Notes: generated by a model not told the origin, from the sequence alone. Shown: positions 1 through 9,464, numbered from the stretch's first letter. The stretch is DNA of 64,000 bases from Desulfamplus sp. (GCA_015232555.1 JADFZJ010000001.1:62001-126000), one strand, 5' to 3'. Translations and numbers: made by a program.

Positions 1-2
1 TG

Positions 3-2756
3 ACCATTGTTGAAATGGGAGATGAGACTGTAGCTTTTGGCTTTCTTTGCGGCAGAGACTATGGAACAGAGCATTATGTAGCAAAAGAGCAAAATTTTCA
101 TCTGCTAAGGTCAAGAAAAAAGGCTGTCACACTGCCTCACCCATGCAAGATTCAACATCAGTTTAGCATTGGCATTCCAGCAGCACTTCATATTGTTGAA
201 GATTTGGATTTCTGGAAGATTTTCTTCAACTACCTTGGCATTAAAACTATAAGCAGCGAACGGATGAAATCTCCGGTAACCCGCGGACGTTCGCTTGCCA
301 ATGCAGAGTTTTGTACTCCTGTTACATCTGTTCACGGTCATGTTGATTATCTTATGGAAAAGGCTGATTATGTCTTTCTTCCCTATTACTTTGAAAATAA
401 GAACAGGGAAAAGAGTGGAAGACGGCAATACTGCTACTATACCCAGTATGTTCCATCGGTTATTGCAGCACTACCAAACATAAAAAAGGAGCGGTTAATA
501 TCACCAGTTATAAAAGACCTTTACACCAATTTTTATACTAAAATAGAGATTTACCGTGCTTTGAAAAAAATTTCTGATTCAAGTTTCAGCCTCTCTGATG
601 ATTCAAATTTAAAACTTCAAGAAGAGTCAAATAAAACCATATTCAACGGTTCAGGTTTTAGCTTTTTTGATGATTCTAATATCAGCTTTTTTGACATAAG
701 CTCTGCTTACGATAAGGCTATGGAGTGGAAAAAAGGGGCAGAAATCCAGCTTAAAGAGCTTTATATAGAAGAGACAGATAAATCAGATGATATTAATGTG
801 CTGCTTATCGGCAGACCATACACAATTTTGTCAGAGTCGTTGAATAGCAAAATTCCAGACATATTCGCATCACTGAATATAAAGATATTTTTTCAGGATA
901 TGCTTGATTTTGAGCATCACAATTTTAGCGAAATTGAGCCTCTTTTAAAAGAAATTCACTGGGAACATACAGCCACAATCTTGAAGGCAACTCTTATTGC
1001 AGCAAAAACTGAAAACCTCTTTCCAGTTTATATAACATCATTTAAATGTGCACCAGATTCATTTGGGGTAGATTATTTCAAGAAGATCATGGAGGCGTAT
1101 GAAAAACCATATCTTGTACTTGAGCTTGATGAGCATGATTCAAGTGTTGGATACGAAACACGTATTGAGGCTGCTGTAAGGGCATTCAAGAATTTTAGTC
1201 AGCATGGGAAGATAAAGAGCCGTGTAAATCTTGACCATATTAATCCACAACTTGAAACAACATTACCGTCAAAAACAGAAATTTCTGACAGCACAGTATC
1301 TTTATCTAATAAAACAATGCAATCACCAATGACGATATTGTCAGGCAGAACAGCACAATCAGATATGCCTGAATTGTCAGGAAGAAGAGAATTTTCAAGT
1401 AAAACAGCACTGTCGGATAAAACCATTGTGATGCCAAACTGGGACTATATTACCTGCTCATTTTTGGCAGCCACCCTTCGAGGTGAAGGGTATGATACTA
1501 TTTTGATGGAAGAGACTGACGACACCATCAAACAGAGTCTTAAAACCAACACTGGCCAGTGTATCCCTTTGAATGCGATTGCAAGCGGTTATATTCAGAC
1601 AATAATTAACAGAAATCTCAATCCTGAAAATTGTCTTCTCTGGATGAGCAAGTCTGAAATATCATGCAATATTAAACTCTATCCGCATCATATTAAATCC
1701 ATCCTTTCAGGAATTGGGAAAAATAGTGATCAGAGTAAAAGAGTGGAATTCGATTTTAATGCACAGAAACAGAATAACGAACAGAATCCACAAAAAGAGA
1801 CGAACGGAGCAAATAATCCTTTGATTGCTGGTATTGAGAAATTAAAGATTCATAACCTTGAAAAGGCAGGCGTTTATAAAGGTGAGCTTACGTTCAGTGA
1901 AATTTCTGTTCGTGCATCGTTAAATGCCTATTTTGCCTATATGTTTGGCGGGCTTTTAAGGGCTTTGGGGTGCAGAATCAGACCTTACGAAAAAATAAAA
2001 GGAGAGACTGATCAAGCAATAAAGCAGGCTGTCCGTATCTTGAATATGGCATTTGAAGGGAGAACTACAAGAGAGGACTCCCTTCAAATTGCACTCGCTC
2101 AGTTTGAAACTATAGAGACGTTTCCAAGAGATAATCGTCCCAAAGTTGGGATTTTCGGTGATTTTTATGTAAGAGACAATGATGTGATGAATCAGAATCT
2201 TATCCATTTTATTGAGGAGCATGGCGGAGAAGTTATAACTACGCCCTATTACAGATTTGCCAAAATGATTGCCGAGTCATATTTCAAAAAATGGTTTAAA
2301 GAGGGACGATATTTTAGCCTTATAGCCAACAAGGCGATTTTAACAACCATGACACAGTTGGAAAAGCGGTATTACCGATTTTTTGAACCTTTTTTTAATG
2401 AACCGGATCACGTATATAATGATGATTTTACAAGCGTTCTTGCAAATTATGGGCTGCTGCCTGAACATACAGGAGAATCAATGGATAATATCTTAAAAAT
2501 CCACTATACTGTTAAAGAAAATCCTGATATTGCACTGTTTATACAGACAACTCCCTCTTTTTGCTGCCCAGGCCTTGTTACTGAAGCTATGAGTGCTAAA
2601 ATTGAACGAGTAACTGGAGTGCCTGTAGTAAGTATCACTTATGATGCTTTAGGAGGAAATAAAAATAGGGTTATAATACCATTTCTGCAATACCGTAAGG
2701 AGAATGCAATTGCTCTGCGTTCAACCAATCAGATACCGTTGCGTGCAACTATGTAA
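3..2756 (+). CDS. 2-hydroxyacyl-CoA dehydratase activase-type protein, C-terminal part (5' partial)
   Basis: The frame is open from the first full codon. The first in-frame ATG (base 15) lies just before a conserved block (FGFLCGRDY), so the real start is upstream of the window. What is visible matches the C-terminal half of long BadF/BadG/BcrA/BcrD-type activases. There is a DUF2229-like region with GIPAALHIVEDLDFW near residue 53 and EFCTPVTSVHGHV near 97. An HgdB-like region follows (LLIGRPYTIL near 264; the closing segment has TTPSFCCPGLVTEA). Family members are thought to activate or resemble radical 2-hydroxyacyl- or benzoyl-CoA dehydratases; the ATPase domain expected at the N-terminus is off-window. 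Odd: two Ser/Asn/Asp-rich insertions, near residues 190-240 and 415-475, the second built of repeated LSxxT-like units. Role inferred from family; substrate unknown. Confidence 0.8.
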   Translation, partial: TIVEMGDETVAFGFLCGRDYGTEHYVAKEQNFHLLRSRKKAVTLPHPCKIQHQFSIGIPAALHIVEDLDFWKIFFNYLGIKTISSERMKSPVTRGRSLANAEFCTPVTSVHGHVDYLMEKADYVFLPYYFENKNREKSGRRQYCYYTQYVPSVIAALPNIKKERLISPVIKDLYTNFYTKIEIYRALKKISDSSFSLSDDSNLKLQEESNKTIFNGSGFSFFDDSNISFFDISSAYDKAMEWKKGAEIQLKELYIEETDKSDDINVLLIGRPYTILSESLNSKIPDIFASLNIKIFFQDMLDFEHHNFSEIEPLLKEIHWEHTATILKATLIAAKTENLFPVYITSFKCAPDSFGVDYFKKIMEAYEKPYLVLELDEHDSSVGYETRIEAAVRAFKNFSQHGKIKSRVNLDHINPQLETTLPSKTEISDSTVSLSNKTMQSPMTILSGRTAQSDMPELSGRREFSSKTALSDKTIVMPNWDYITCSFLAATLRGEGYDTILMEETDDTIKQSLKTNTGQCIPLNAIASGYIQTIINRNLNPENCLLWMSKSEISCNIKLYPHHIKSILSGIGKNSDQSKRVEFDFNAQKQNNEQNPQKETNGANNPLIAGIEKLKIHNLEKAGVYKGELTFSEISVRASLNAYFAYMFGGLLRALGCRIRPYEKIKGETDQAIKQAVRILNMAFEGRTTREDSLQIALAQFETIETFPRDNRPKVGIFGDFYVRDNDVMNQNLIHFIEEHGGEVITTPYYRFAKMIAESYFKKWFKEGRYFSLIANKAILTTMTQLEKRYYRFFEPFFNEPDHVYNDDFTSVLANYGLLPEHTGESMDNILKIHYTVKENPDIALFIQTTPSFCCPGLVTEAMSAKIERVTGVPVVSITYDALGGNKNRVIIPFLQYRKENAIALRSTNQIPLRATM

Positions 2757-2797
2757 TAATTAGGTGTAACATATATATATTATTATGTTTCTAAGAT

Positions 2798-2827
2798 GTT
2801 TCCACGTTTGCTTAACAGCGTGGAAAC
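2798..2827 (+). terminator. Stem-loop after the activase-type gene, possible terminator
   Basis: GTTTCCACG (2798-2806) and CGTGGAAAC (2819-2827) form a perfect 9-bp stem with a 12-nt loop, 40 bases after the stop codon at 2756. The downstream side is A-rich (TAAAAATATC), not a T-run, so a canonical intrinsic terminator is not certain. It could equally be a 3'-end stability hairpin or an operator for the gene that starts at 2864. Confidence 0.4.
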
Positions 2828-2863
2828 TAAAAATATCATTATACATTTACAGGAGCGGCTATT

Positions 2864-3367
2864 ATGAAAATATTTTACAGTATCGTTAAATTTCAAAGTG
2901 TTGTTATAATTATTCTATTAACTGCCATTTGTGGAACATTGCACGCAGCAGGCAGCTTTGACCCATGCGATCTTATTACAAAAGGTGAGGTGGAAAAATT
3001 TGTTGGCGAACCTGTGGGTGCACCTGAGCATAAAGACACAAAAAATCCTTTGGGGCAAAAGATGTGTCTTTACAATACTGTCTCTTTATCTCGGCTTGTT
3101 CAAATCTCTGTTATTAGAAGTGCTGATATCTCAAAAGAAGTTAGAGAAGGGGGACAGAGTGCAGCAAGCATCTATAAAACAACAAAAGAGATGCTCACTC
3201 CTTTAGAAGAGGTAAAAGGGATAGGTGATGACGCTTTTTGGGCAATGCCGGGGCTTCATATTCTCAAAGGAGATATCTATATTTTAGTGTCAGTAGGCAA
3301 CACAAGCAAACATGAAAATCTTGAAATTGCTAAAAAAATTGCAGAAAAAGTTCTTATTAATCTTTAA
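2864..3367 (+). CDS. Secreted protein of unknown function (DUF3558-like pattern)
   Basis: A 167-residue protein that starts after an AGGAG ribosome binding site. The N-terminus is a clear signal peptide: charged MKIFYSIVKF, a hydrophobic core VVIIILLTAICGT, and a cleavage-like LHAAG near residue 29. The mature part opens with DPCDLITKGEVEKFVGEPVG and has a second Cys in QKMCLYNT. This layout (Pro-Cys, Leu-Thr/Ile-Thr-Lys, Gly-Glu-Pro, later Cys-x-Tyr) is seen in small exported DUF3558-like proteins. The two Cys could form a disulfide in the periplasm. No catalytic motif is seen. It stands alone between the activase-type gene and parA-like gene, so context gives no function. Confidence 0.6.
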   Translation: MKIFYSIVKFQSVVIIILLTAICGTLHAAGSFDPCDLITKGEVEKFVGEPVGAPEHKDTKNPLGQKMCLYNTVSLSRLVQISVIRSADISKEVREGGQSAASIYKTTKEMLTPLEEVKGIGDDAFWAMPGLHILKGDIYILVSVGNTSKHENLEIAKKIAEKVLINL

Positions 3368-3452
3368 TCTTGCTTTTATCCAATGGTTTGGTAATGTTTT
3401 ACTATCCAATAGGTGAGATAATTATTTAATTAGGTAAAATAATGGGATTTCT

Positions 3453-4085
3453 ATGAAAGTGATAAGTTTTGCAAACCAAAAAGGCGGGTGTGGAAAAAGT
3501 ACTATTGTTATTAATCTTGCCCTTAATTTTGCTCTACAAAAAAAAAGGGTTATTCTATTTGACACAGACCCGCAAAAAAGCAGTTATGAGACTCTTGATA
3601 TCCGTGAAGATAAACTATTCAAGGTCGTTGCGGTTTATTCAGATATATATCAGACTCTTGAAAAGTATGAGCCTTACTACGATTATGCAATGATTGACAC
3701 CCCGCCGCATGATAATGAAATTGTGACAGTATCTGTTGTCTGCTCTGATCTTGTTATCATTCCTGTTCAAGATTCTCCGTTAGATATTAGAAGCACTAAA
3801 GTGACGGTTGATTTAATACGTAAGGCAAAAACACTTAATCCTGATTTGAAATGTTATTTTTTATTAAGCCGTATTCAACCGCAGACAGTACTTGCAAAAG
3901 AGTTAGCTGAAATTTTAACAAACCTTTATGAAACTGATATCTTGAATACTCAGATTTCCAACAGAGTCTCCTATAAATACTCTTTGATATATGGAAAATC
4001 TGTAACTGAAATGTTTAATAGCGATGCGGCAGCTACAGAAATTAATGATCTCTCAAACGAAATACTTAATATTCTAAAATCTTAG
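3453..4085 (+). CDS. ParA/MinD-family ATPase (orphan)
   Basis: A 210-residue SIMIBI-class ATPase. The deviant Walker A motif NQKGGCGKST (residues ~8-17) has the signature lysine, followed by A' motif FDTDPQ (~37) and Walker B-like MIDTPP (~81). Length fits small chromosomal ParA-like proteins without an N-terminal DNA-binding domain. Such ATPases bind DNA or membranes in the ATP-bound form and position plasmids, chromosomes, chemosensory arrays or carboxysome-like cargo. No parB, parS-like repeat or cargo gene lies beside it: upstream is a secreted protein and downstream is a convergent phosphoesterase. It is therefore an orphan here, and its cargo cannot be inferred. Confidence 0.85.
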   Translation: MKVISFANQKGGCGKSTIVINLALNFALQKKRVILFDTDPQKSSYETLDIREDKLFKVVAVYSDIYQTLEKYEPYYDYAMIDTPPHDNEIVTVSVVCSDLVIIPVQDSPLDIRSTKVTVDLIRKAKTLNPDLKCYFLLSRIQPQTVLAKELAEILTNLYETDILNTQISNRVSYKYSLIYGKSVTEMFNSDAAATEINDLSNEILNILKS

Positions 4086-4142
4086 ATATTCTAAATTAAG
4101 TGTTTTAATTTGAGATTTACCTCTTATTTGACCAAATTGGTT

Positions 4143-5036
4143 CTAACTTATATGTCTCAACATGATATCAATTATCTCATTGATATTTTTCTGTGCATCT
4201 GATGCCTTCATACTGCACCCTCCTGCCCCTGCATGTCCTCCACCGCCATATTTAGCAAGCAGCTTACCAATATTAATATTTAACCCATCATTAAATATGC
4301 TTTTGCCGATACTCACAAGGACAATATCTTTGTCATTATCGTCATATCGTATCTTGATGCTTGCAACGCTATCTGGAAAAAGTGAATAGGTTAAAAAACG
4401 GTTTCCCGAAGGGGCACGCTCTAAAGTTCTAAAATCTGTAACAGAAAGATGTCCATGAGTCAGGGTATATTTTCTGAGAATATCTGCATATACCATATTT
4501 TCGTTGATCACCTGATCACACCTTTTTTTAACCTCAATATCAGTAAGAATTTCATCAATTGATTTATGACGCAGCAATTTTATTAATCTTTCCCAGTAGA
4601 TATGCTCAGATTGAGCACGGTTTTTAACTGTCATGGAAAGCAGAATAAAAGGATAGTTTTCTGGATGAAGCACCTGATCCATTGAAAGGATTGCAGCATC
4701 AATCATATCAGTTTCTTTTATAAGCTCATCAAAATTACGGGAAAGTTTGCCCTGTTCCTTGTAATATTCATATACAACTCCTGCTGCAGAAGGAGCTATC
4801 TTGAAAGCTCCTTCAATCTTCCTATCCGAACTGTTGGATACATGGTGATCAAACCATACAGAACATCTCTCATTAAAAGGAAGATTTGCCATTATATCTC
4901 CAGGTTGAATATCGGCACTTCCATTTTGAACCTGTCCAGGTTCTACCCATATTATGGGCATCTCTGTTTGAAGAGCTTCCAAAATAATTACGGCACATAC
5001 AATGCCATCAAAATCGGGTCTTGTTACTATTCTCAT
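4143..5036 (-). CDS. DHH/DHHA1-family phosphoesterase
   Basis: A 297-residue protein with the DHH superfamily layout: RPDFDG (residues ~6-11, metal-binding Asp), the name-giving FDHHVS near residue 63, an Asp in ETDMIDAA near 109, and the C-terminal DHHA1 glycine motif GGGGHAGAGGC near 267. Family members hydrolyse short oligoribonucleotides, pAp, cyclic dinucleotides or polyphosphate using two metal ions. The sequence does not decide which substrate is used. It is transcribed away from the downstream-facing REC-STAS gene end, with a dispersed repeat copy at 5110-5160 between them. The convergent gap to the ParA gene has only weak AT-rich inverted repeats (4093-4111). Confidence 0.85.
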   Translation of the reverse strand: MRIVTRPDFDGIVCAVIILEALQTEMPIIWVEPGQVQNGSADIQPGDIMANLPFNERCSVWFDHHVSNSSDRKIEGAFKIAPSAAGVVYEYYKEQGKLSRNFDELIKETDMIDAAILSMDQVLHPENYPFILLSMTVKNRAQSEHIYWERLIKLLRHKSIDEILTDIEVKKRCDQVINENMVYADILRKYTLTHGHLSVTDFRTLERAPSGNRFLTYSLFPDSVASIKIRYDDNDKDIVLVSIGKSIFNDGLNINIGKLLAKYGGGGHAGAGGCSMKASDAQKNINEIIDIMLRHIS

Positions 5037-5109
5037 AATATCTATCTTTTTAAATTGTTTTTTAAGGTCTAATGGTTTGCAACTTAATTCTTGGCAGCTT
5101 CTATTTTAT

Positions 5110-5160
5110 TATTCAAGAATTTAAATCCAACAATAATTGCAGATGCACTGCTTATGTTAT
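5110..5160 (+). repeat. Dispersed ~48-bp repeat, copy 1
   Basis: Reads TTCAAGAATTTAAATCCAAC then AATAATTGCAG and GCTTATGTTA. It matches the window family consensus (TTCAGGAATTTCAATCCAAC, AATAATTGCAGCGAAGCTGC, TTATGTTC). The hairpin core is degraded here (GCAGATGCACTGC). The right edge overlaps the end of the REC-STAS gene: TTA at 5152-5154 is that gene's TAA stop on the minus strand. Confidence 0.7.
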
Positions 5161-5910
5161 TGAACAAGCATCTTCAACTGTGGCATATATCCGTAACATA
5201 CGGCTTAACCCCACAATATCAAATACACGTTTAAAATTGTCAGATAAACCTGCAATAACGATCTCAATGCCATCTTTTTCACCGTCAAGAACAAGCTGAG
5301 TTAAAATGGCAATGCCTGCACCGTTTACCGATGTGCTTGAATCAAAGTGTAAAACCACACGTTTCGTTCCGCTATTAAGTGCCTGAGTATAGGCATCCCG
5401 TAAATACTGCTCGGTCTGACTACTGACATTACCCTGAATCTTAATAACTAAATTGTTATTATCCATTCTGGTGTTTACATCATTTTGACGACTTCGGGCA
5501 ATTTTAAGACGCTCACGTGCTCTTGTTAATCCATGTTCTAAACTTTGCCTTTGAATCGGTTTGTTTATAAAATCAGCAGCATCAAGATTAAGTGCTTGAA
5601 TCGCCAAATCCATATCTCCATGACCCGTGATCACAATAACCTCTGTATTGGGAGCACGTCTCTTTATCTCTTTGAGTACTTCAATACCGTCCATTCCCGG
5701 CATCTTTATATCGGTCAGAACAATTCCTGGCTTCTCTCTTTCAAACAGTTCAAGCCCTTCTTCGCCAGACTCTGCGGTATGAATATCAAACCCGTAAAGT
5801 TCCAGAAACAGTCTGAACATTTTGAGTGTAGTTTTTTCATCATCAATGACCAGAATTTTTTCTGGTTCAATATTTTCTATCTCTTCTCCGTCCTCTGCCA
5901 TTTCTACCAT
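5152..5910 (-). CDS. Response regulator with receiver and STAS domains
   Basis: A 252-residue protein with two domains. The N-terminal receiver has paired acids IDDE (residues 22-25), the phospho-acceptor Asp67 in LTDIKMPG, Thr in VITGHGD, and Lys in INKPI. After a helical linker (~130-150) comes a STAS-type domain (~155-250: VIKIQGNV, HFDSSTSVNGAGIAIL), as in anti-sigma-factor antagonists. A phosphorelay could thus feed a partner-switching or sulfate-transporter-like protein interaction rather than DNA binding. It is the last gene of a three-gene operon behind its likely kinase (45-base gap). Its stop codon lies inside a dispersed repeat, so the last residues may have been altered by that element. 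Confidence 0.88.
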   Translation of the reverse strand: MVEMAEDGEEIENIEPEKILVIDDEKTTLKMFRLFLELYGFDIHTAESGEEGLELFEREKPGIVLTDIKMPGMDGIEVLKEIKRRAPNTEVIVITGHGDMDLAIQALNLDAADFINKPIQRQSLEHGLTRARERLKIARSRQNDVNTRMDNNNLVIKIQGNVSSQTEQYLRDAYTQALNSGTKRVVLHFDSSTSVNGAGIAILTQLVLDGEKDGIEIVIAGLSDNFKRVFDIVGLSRMLRIYATVEDACSIT

Positions 5911-5955
5911 GCCTCACTGTTGTTTGAATATCGTTTTCATTGAGCAAATATCATA

Positions 5956-8046
5956 TTATTCCACTGGTGAAAACGTAAGAGAAAAAGTTGTTCCCTGTCC
6001 AGGTTTGCTGTCAATTGTAATTGTCCCGCCATAATCACGTACAATACCATAGGTAATAGCTAAACCCAGCCCCATGCCTTTGCCAGTCTGTTTTGTAGTG
6101 AAAAAAGGCTCAAAAATTTTATTACGGACAACCTCTGGAATTCCAACTCCATTATCTGTTACTGTAACAACAACTTTACCATTTTCAGTGTATGTCCGCA
6201 CAAGAATATCCCCATAAAGTTCTGGTTCATACTCCATTTTTTCCTGAATAGCGTCTCTTGCATTATTTAGCAGATTAAAAAAGACCTGCTGTAATCTGTT
6301 GTTATGACCTTTAACCTGCGGAAGGTCTTCTGCAAGATCAAGACGGATTGCAATTCTTTGAATTGAAAATTGACGCCCAATAATGGAAAGAACACCCTGA
6401 ATAGGTTCTGATAAGCTGACCCGTTCCATCGTCAGCCCTGATTTTCGTCCAAAAGCCCTGAGATTGTTGATAATTTCCGTAGCTCTGTCAACTTGTTCAC
6501 TGATCTCTGTTGCCATATCTCTGATTTGGGCTTCTGTTATTGTTTTTTTCTGATCTAAAAGCAGATTTAGATATTCACTGCCCATTTTAATTGTATTTAA
6601 CGGCTGATTTATCTCATGGGCAATGCCCGCACTCATCTCACCAAGGGTCTTCATTTTTGCTGCCTGAACCAACTGGGCATCTTTTTCCATCATCTCCGTA
6701 ATATCAGTTACAGCAACAACAATTGCCTGAGTACCGCCATAGCTTATTGGACAGGCATGCATATTAACATAAAATGGGTGTCCCCCGTTTTTAAGATGCA
6801 GGATTTTGGGATAATAGACATAATCTCTTGAATCTCCTATATTTAAACTTTTTGCAGTGCTTTCGCCATCGAATTGATTATTTGAAGTATGCTCAACATT
6901 TTCAATGTTATCAATTTCAGATTTATCAATTGAGATAATACAATCTTTAATATGATCCTGTCCAAGTTTTTGGAAAGGCATACCAAAAAGCTCTTCAAGC
7001 GGATATCCATAAAGCTCACCAGCACGGGGATTTGCATCTAAAATCGTTTCGTTATTGCAGTCAACAACAAAAATTGGATTAGGGGCAGAGTCAAAAAGAG
7101 AGCGGTATTTTAACTCAGATTCTTGAAGTCTTTTGCGGTAAAGGCGGATTGACCAGACCATATTAAGAAAAGAATCTGCTAATTGAGTAACCTCATCCCT
7201 GCCATGACTTTTACGGTAAAATACGCATGTTTTGCATAACTGTTCGTTTTTACTGTCAATATTGCTGAAACGCTTGCTTTGCTGATCAAAATGCCAGCAT
7301 GGCATGTTGGTGTCTTTGTATGCAGGGCAGTTTGTCATACCCCAGCCAAGATTGCCCTCAGGATCAACACTGCTCTCCTCCATATCTAAATTAAAATCAA
7401 AATTGCCACGGCTCAACTCATCTGAGATTCTGGTTAAACGGCTTATTGGCATTGTAATATGACTTGAAATCAGATGGCTCACGTAGAAAATAAGTATTAT
7501 TACAGCAGAGATAAATCCTAAAAACATGAACCGTAACCTTGAGACTAAATTATCAATATGTTCTTTACTTAAACCAACATGAACAGTACCGATTCTGTAT
7601 AAACCTTCACTCATGGGAACAGCTATATCATAAGATGTGTTTACTCCATGCTCAACAAGCCTTACACTGTGCAGAGCATTTGCAGGCATTGGGTTGGCTT
7701 TACTGAACTGTGATGGAAATGGAAAGGTAAATGTGTGAGCTATGACCTGTTCACCTCTGTCAAGAACATAGATATAATTGATCATGTGCTGGCGTTCTCT
7801 CAGCCTTGCCTCATCAAAGATAAGACTCAGCAGCTCAGGAGAGTTCTTTTCAAGAACAAAACCTGCACCACGTTCAGCAATTGAGTGAGCCACAGCAATA
7901 CCTCTAAGCTCAAGCTCCTTAGTCAGTCCTGATATGAGAATCCAGCGGGCAAGTAGGGCAATTGTGGCACTTATAATAAGAATAGCCACCAATATAGTAA
8001 CATAAATTTGATTTTTTAAAGAGAGCTGCTGATAATATCGTATCAT
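5956..8046 (-). CDS. Membrane histidine kinase with HAMP, Cys cluster and PAS
   Basis: A 696-residue sensor kinase. Domains in order: TM1 (~10-33), extracytoplasmic sensor region, TM2 (~170-192), HAMP (~190-235), and a Cys-rich segment (~236-282: [15 protein letters not shown] and QLCKTCVFY). Next come a PAS domain (~310-450), HisKA with H in AHEINQPL (~478), and HATPase with N-box [12 protein letters not shown]1 DNGVGIP and G2 [10 protein letters not shown]. The Cys segment resembles the 'two-CW' motif that follows HAMP in some deltaproteobacterial kinases and may hold a metal or sense redox state. Its ATG overlaps the stop of the upstream binding-protein gene by four bases (8043-8046), so the two are translationally coupled. 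Likely partner: the REC-STAS regulator downstream. Confidence 0.9.
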   Translation of the reverse strand: MIRYYQQLSLKNQIYVTILVAILIISATIALLARWILISGLTKELELRGIAVAHSIAERGAGFVLEKNSPELLSLIFDEARLRERQHMINYIYVLDRGEQVIAHTFTFPFPSQFSKANPMPANALHSVRLVEHGVNTSYDIAVPMSEGLYRIGTVHVGLSKEHIDNLVSRLRFMFLGFISAVIILIFYVSHLISSHITMPISRLTRISDELSRGNFDFNLDMEESSVDPEGNLGWGMTNCPAYKDTNMPCWHFDQQSKRFSNIDSKNEQLCKTCVFYRKSHGRDEVTQLADSFLNMVWSIRLYRKRLQESELKYRSLFDSAPNPIFVVDCNNETILDANPRAGELYGYPLEELFGMPFQKLGQDHIKDCIISIDKSEIDNIENVEHTSNNQFDGESTAKSLNIGDSRDYVYYPKILHLKNGGHPFYVNMHACPISYGGTQAIVVAVTDITEMMEKDAQLVQAAKMKTLGEMSAGIAHEINQPLNTIKMGSEYLNLLLDQKKTITEAQIRDMATEISEQVDRATEIINNLRAFGRKSGLTMERVSLSEPIQGVLSIIGRQFSIQRIAIRLDLAEDLPQVKGHNNRLQQVFFNLLNNARDAIQEKMEYEPELYGDILVRTYTENGKVVVTVTDNGVGIPEVVRNKIFEPFFTTKQTGKGMGLGLAITYGIVRDYGGTITIDSKPGQGTTFSLTFSPVE

Positions 8047-9392
8047 TTATCCTTAGCTCCTTTAGCCATGGTAGTATCATCTACGTTAAGATTGACTTTA
8101 TCTACGTTGGAGTCTTCACTCAATCCCTGTTTAATAAACGAATGGGCTGGAGGTTTTGTCAACACAGGAAGAGCATTATTCAGGTCTTTCCAATCTGCAA
8201 GAAGGGTAAAACGGTCATGCTGTAATCTTGTAAAATATACTGTATCCATACCTTGATGATCTGTTGGACTAAAAGATAGCCTTACATCAGGACCTAAAGC
8301 AAAATCATTCATTGAGTTTATTGCCTGCAAAAAAGATTGACGTGTCAGTTCTCTTCCCGCACGCTTTAAACCTTCAACCAGCACTTTTGCATTTATATAA
8401 GCCTCAAATCCTACAAAATTTGGCTCTTCTCCAGGATAATACTTCTCAAGCAGATTGGCAAATTCAGCAGCACTAGGTGAAATACCGCCATCTTGTGTCC
8501 GAGGAGGAGGAACAACTTGGGACATTATTATATTCACTTTTGTAGTATCTGTATCCATAAGATTTCTTGATAACTCTCTCGCACCAACAAAAGAGACCAT
8601 ATAAAAAATAGGAGAAAAACTATTTTGTAAAGATTTTCGTATGAAGTTTGCACAAGGGTCAGATGTTCCAATCATAACAACTGCCTGAGCATCTGACTCC
8701 ATGATTTTTTCAAGACCTTCCTTGATATCATGGGTGCCTCTCACATAACTTCCGCGAGCTACAGGTTCAAGGTTATACTTTTTAAGTGCAAGCTCTGTTC
8801 CAGTAAGACCGTCAAATCCGAAAGCGTCATACTGATAAAAAACTGCAATTTTGTTAAGCCCTAACTCTTTAACTAAATGATCTACAGCAGTACCTGTCTC
8901 CTGATAGTAGGAAGCTCTGACATTAATCACGTATGGCAAAAATGGTTCACGCAGGGCATTTGCACCGGTAAACATGCCAAGCAGAGGGATTTGAGCCTCT
9001 TCAACTAATGGAAGAATTTTAACAGTAGTAGGGGTTCCTACATAACAAAAAAGACCAAACACTCGATCTTCAATAATAAAACGTTGAGTATTGGCAAGGC
9101 ATTTAGGAGGATCATAACTGTCGTCCCTGGTTATTAGACGGATAATACGTCCACACACCCCTCCCTTTGCGTTTACATGCTCAAGATAACACATAGCACC
9201 TTTTAAGGTCTCTCGTCCAAGATATCCTGCATGACCCTGCAATGCTAAAGATGAACCAAATACCACCTCATTGTCATCAACATTAAGTGATACAGGAGGG
9301 ATTTGGACTTGAATCTGATCATCCTGACAGCCTATAAATCCTGTAAAAGAGATAATTATGGCTATTAAAATCCATATAGTGCCAATCTTCAT
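8043..9392 (-). CDS. Periplasmic-binding (branched-chain amino acid type) lipoprotein
   Basis: A 449-residue protein with a signal peptide ending in the lipobox GFIGC (Cys22), so it is predicted to be a lipid-anchored protein outside the inner membrane. The body is a type 1 periplasmic-binding fold of the Leu/Ile/Val-binding family: FGSSLALQGHAGYLGRETL early, IRLITRDDSYDP, FCYVGTPTT, and later NFVGFEAYINAKVLVEGL. No ABC permease or ATPase genes follow. The next genes are a histidine kinase (overlapping by four bases) and a REC-STAS protein, which suggests the lipoprotein presents a small ligand to the kinase rather than to a transporter. The ligand cannot be told from sequence. Confidence 0.87.
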   Translation of the reverse strand: MKIGTIWILIAIIISFTGFIGCQDDQIQVQIPPVSLNVDDNEVVFGSSLALQGHAGYLGRETLKGAMCYLEHVNAKGGVCGRIIRLITRDDSYDPPKCLANTQRFIIEDRVFGLFCYVGTPTTVKILPLVEEAQIPLLGMFTGANALREPFLPYVINVRASYYQETGTAVDHLVKELGLNKIAVFYQYDAFGFDGLTGTELALKKYNLEPVARGSYVRGTHDIKEGLEKIMESDAQAVVMIGTSDPCANFIRKSLQNSFSPIFYMVSFVGARELSRNLMDTDTTKVNIIMSQVVPPPRTQDGGISPSAAEFANLLEKYYPGEEPNFVGFEAYINAKVLVEGLKRAGRELTRQSFLQAINSMNDFALGPDVRLSFSPTDHQGMDTVYFTRLQHDRFTLLADWKDLNNALPVLTKPPAHSFIKQGLSEDSNVDKVNLNVDDTTMAKGAKDK

Positions 9393-9464
9393 GTCATTAT
9401 CCTCAAAGTAACTAAAGATATCTTATCTGCTTATTTACCTAATTATTTCAAGCTCTGTTCTTTT

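Noticed and set aside
1-14. Activase-type gene as a truncated pseudogene
   Set aside because: The frame is open to the window edge and conserved residues occur at the very start, so truncation is due to the window, not to mutation.
4093-4111. Bidirectional terminator between parA-like and DHH genes
   Set aside because: AAATTAA/TTAATTT forms only a weak A-T stem without a clear T-run; evidence is too poor to annotate.
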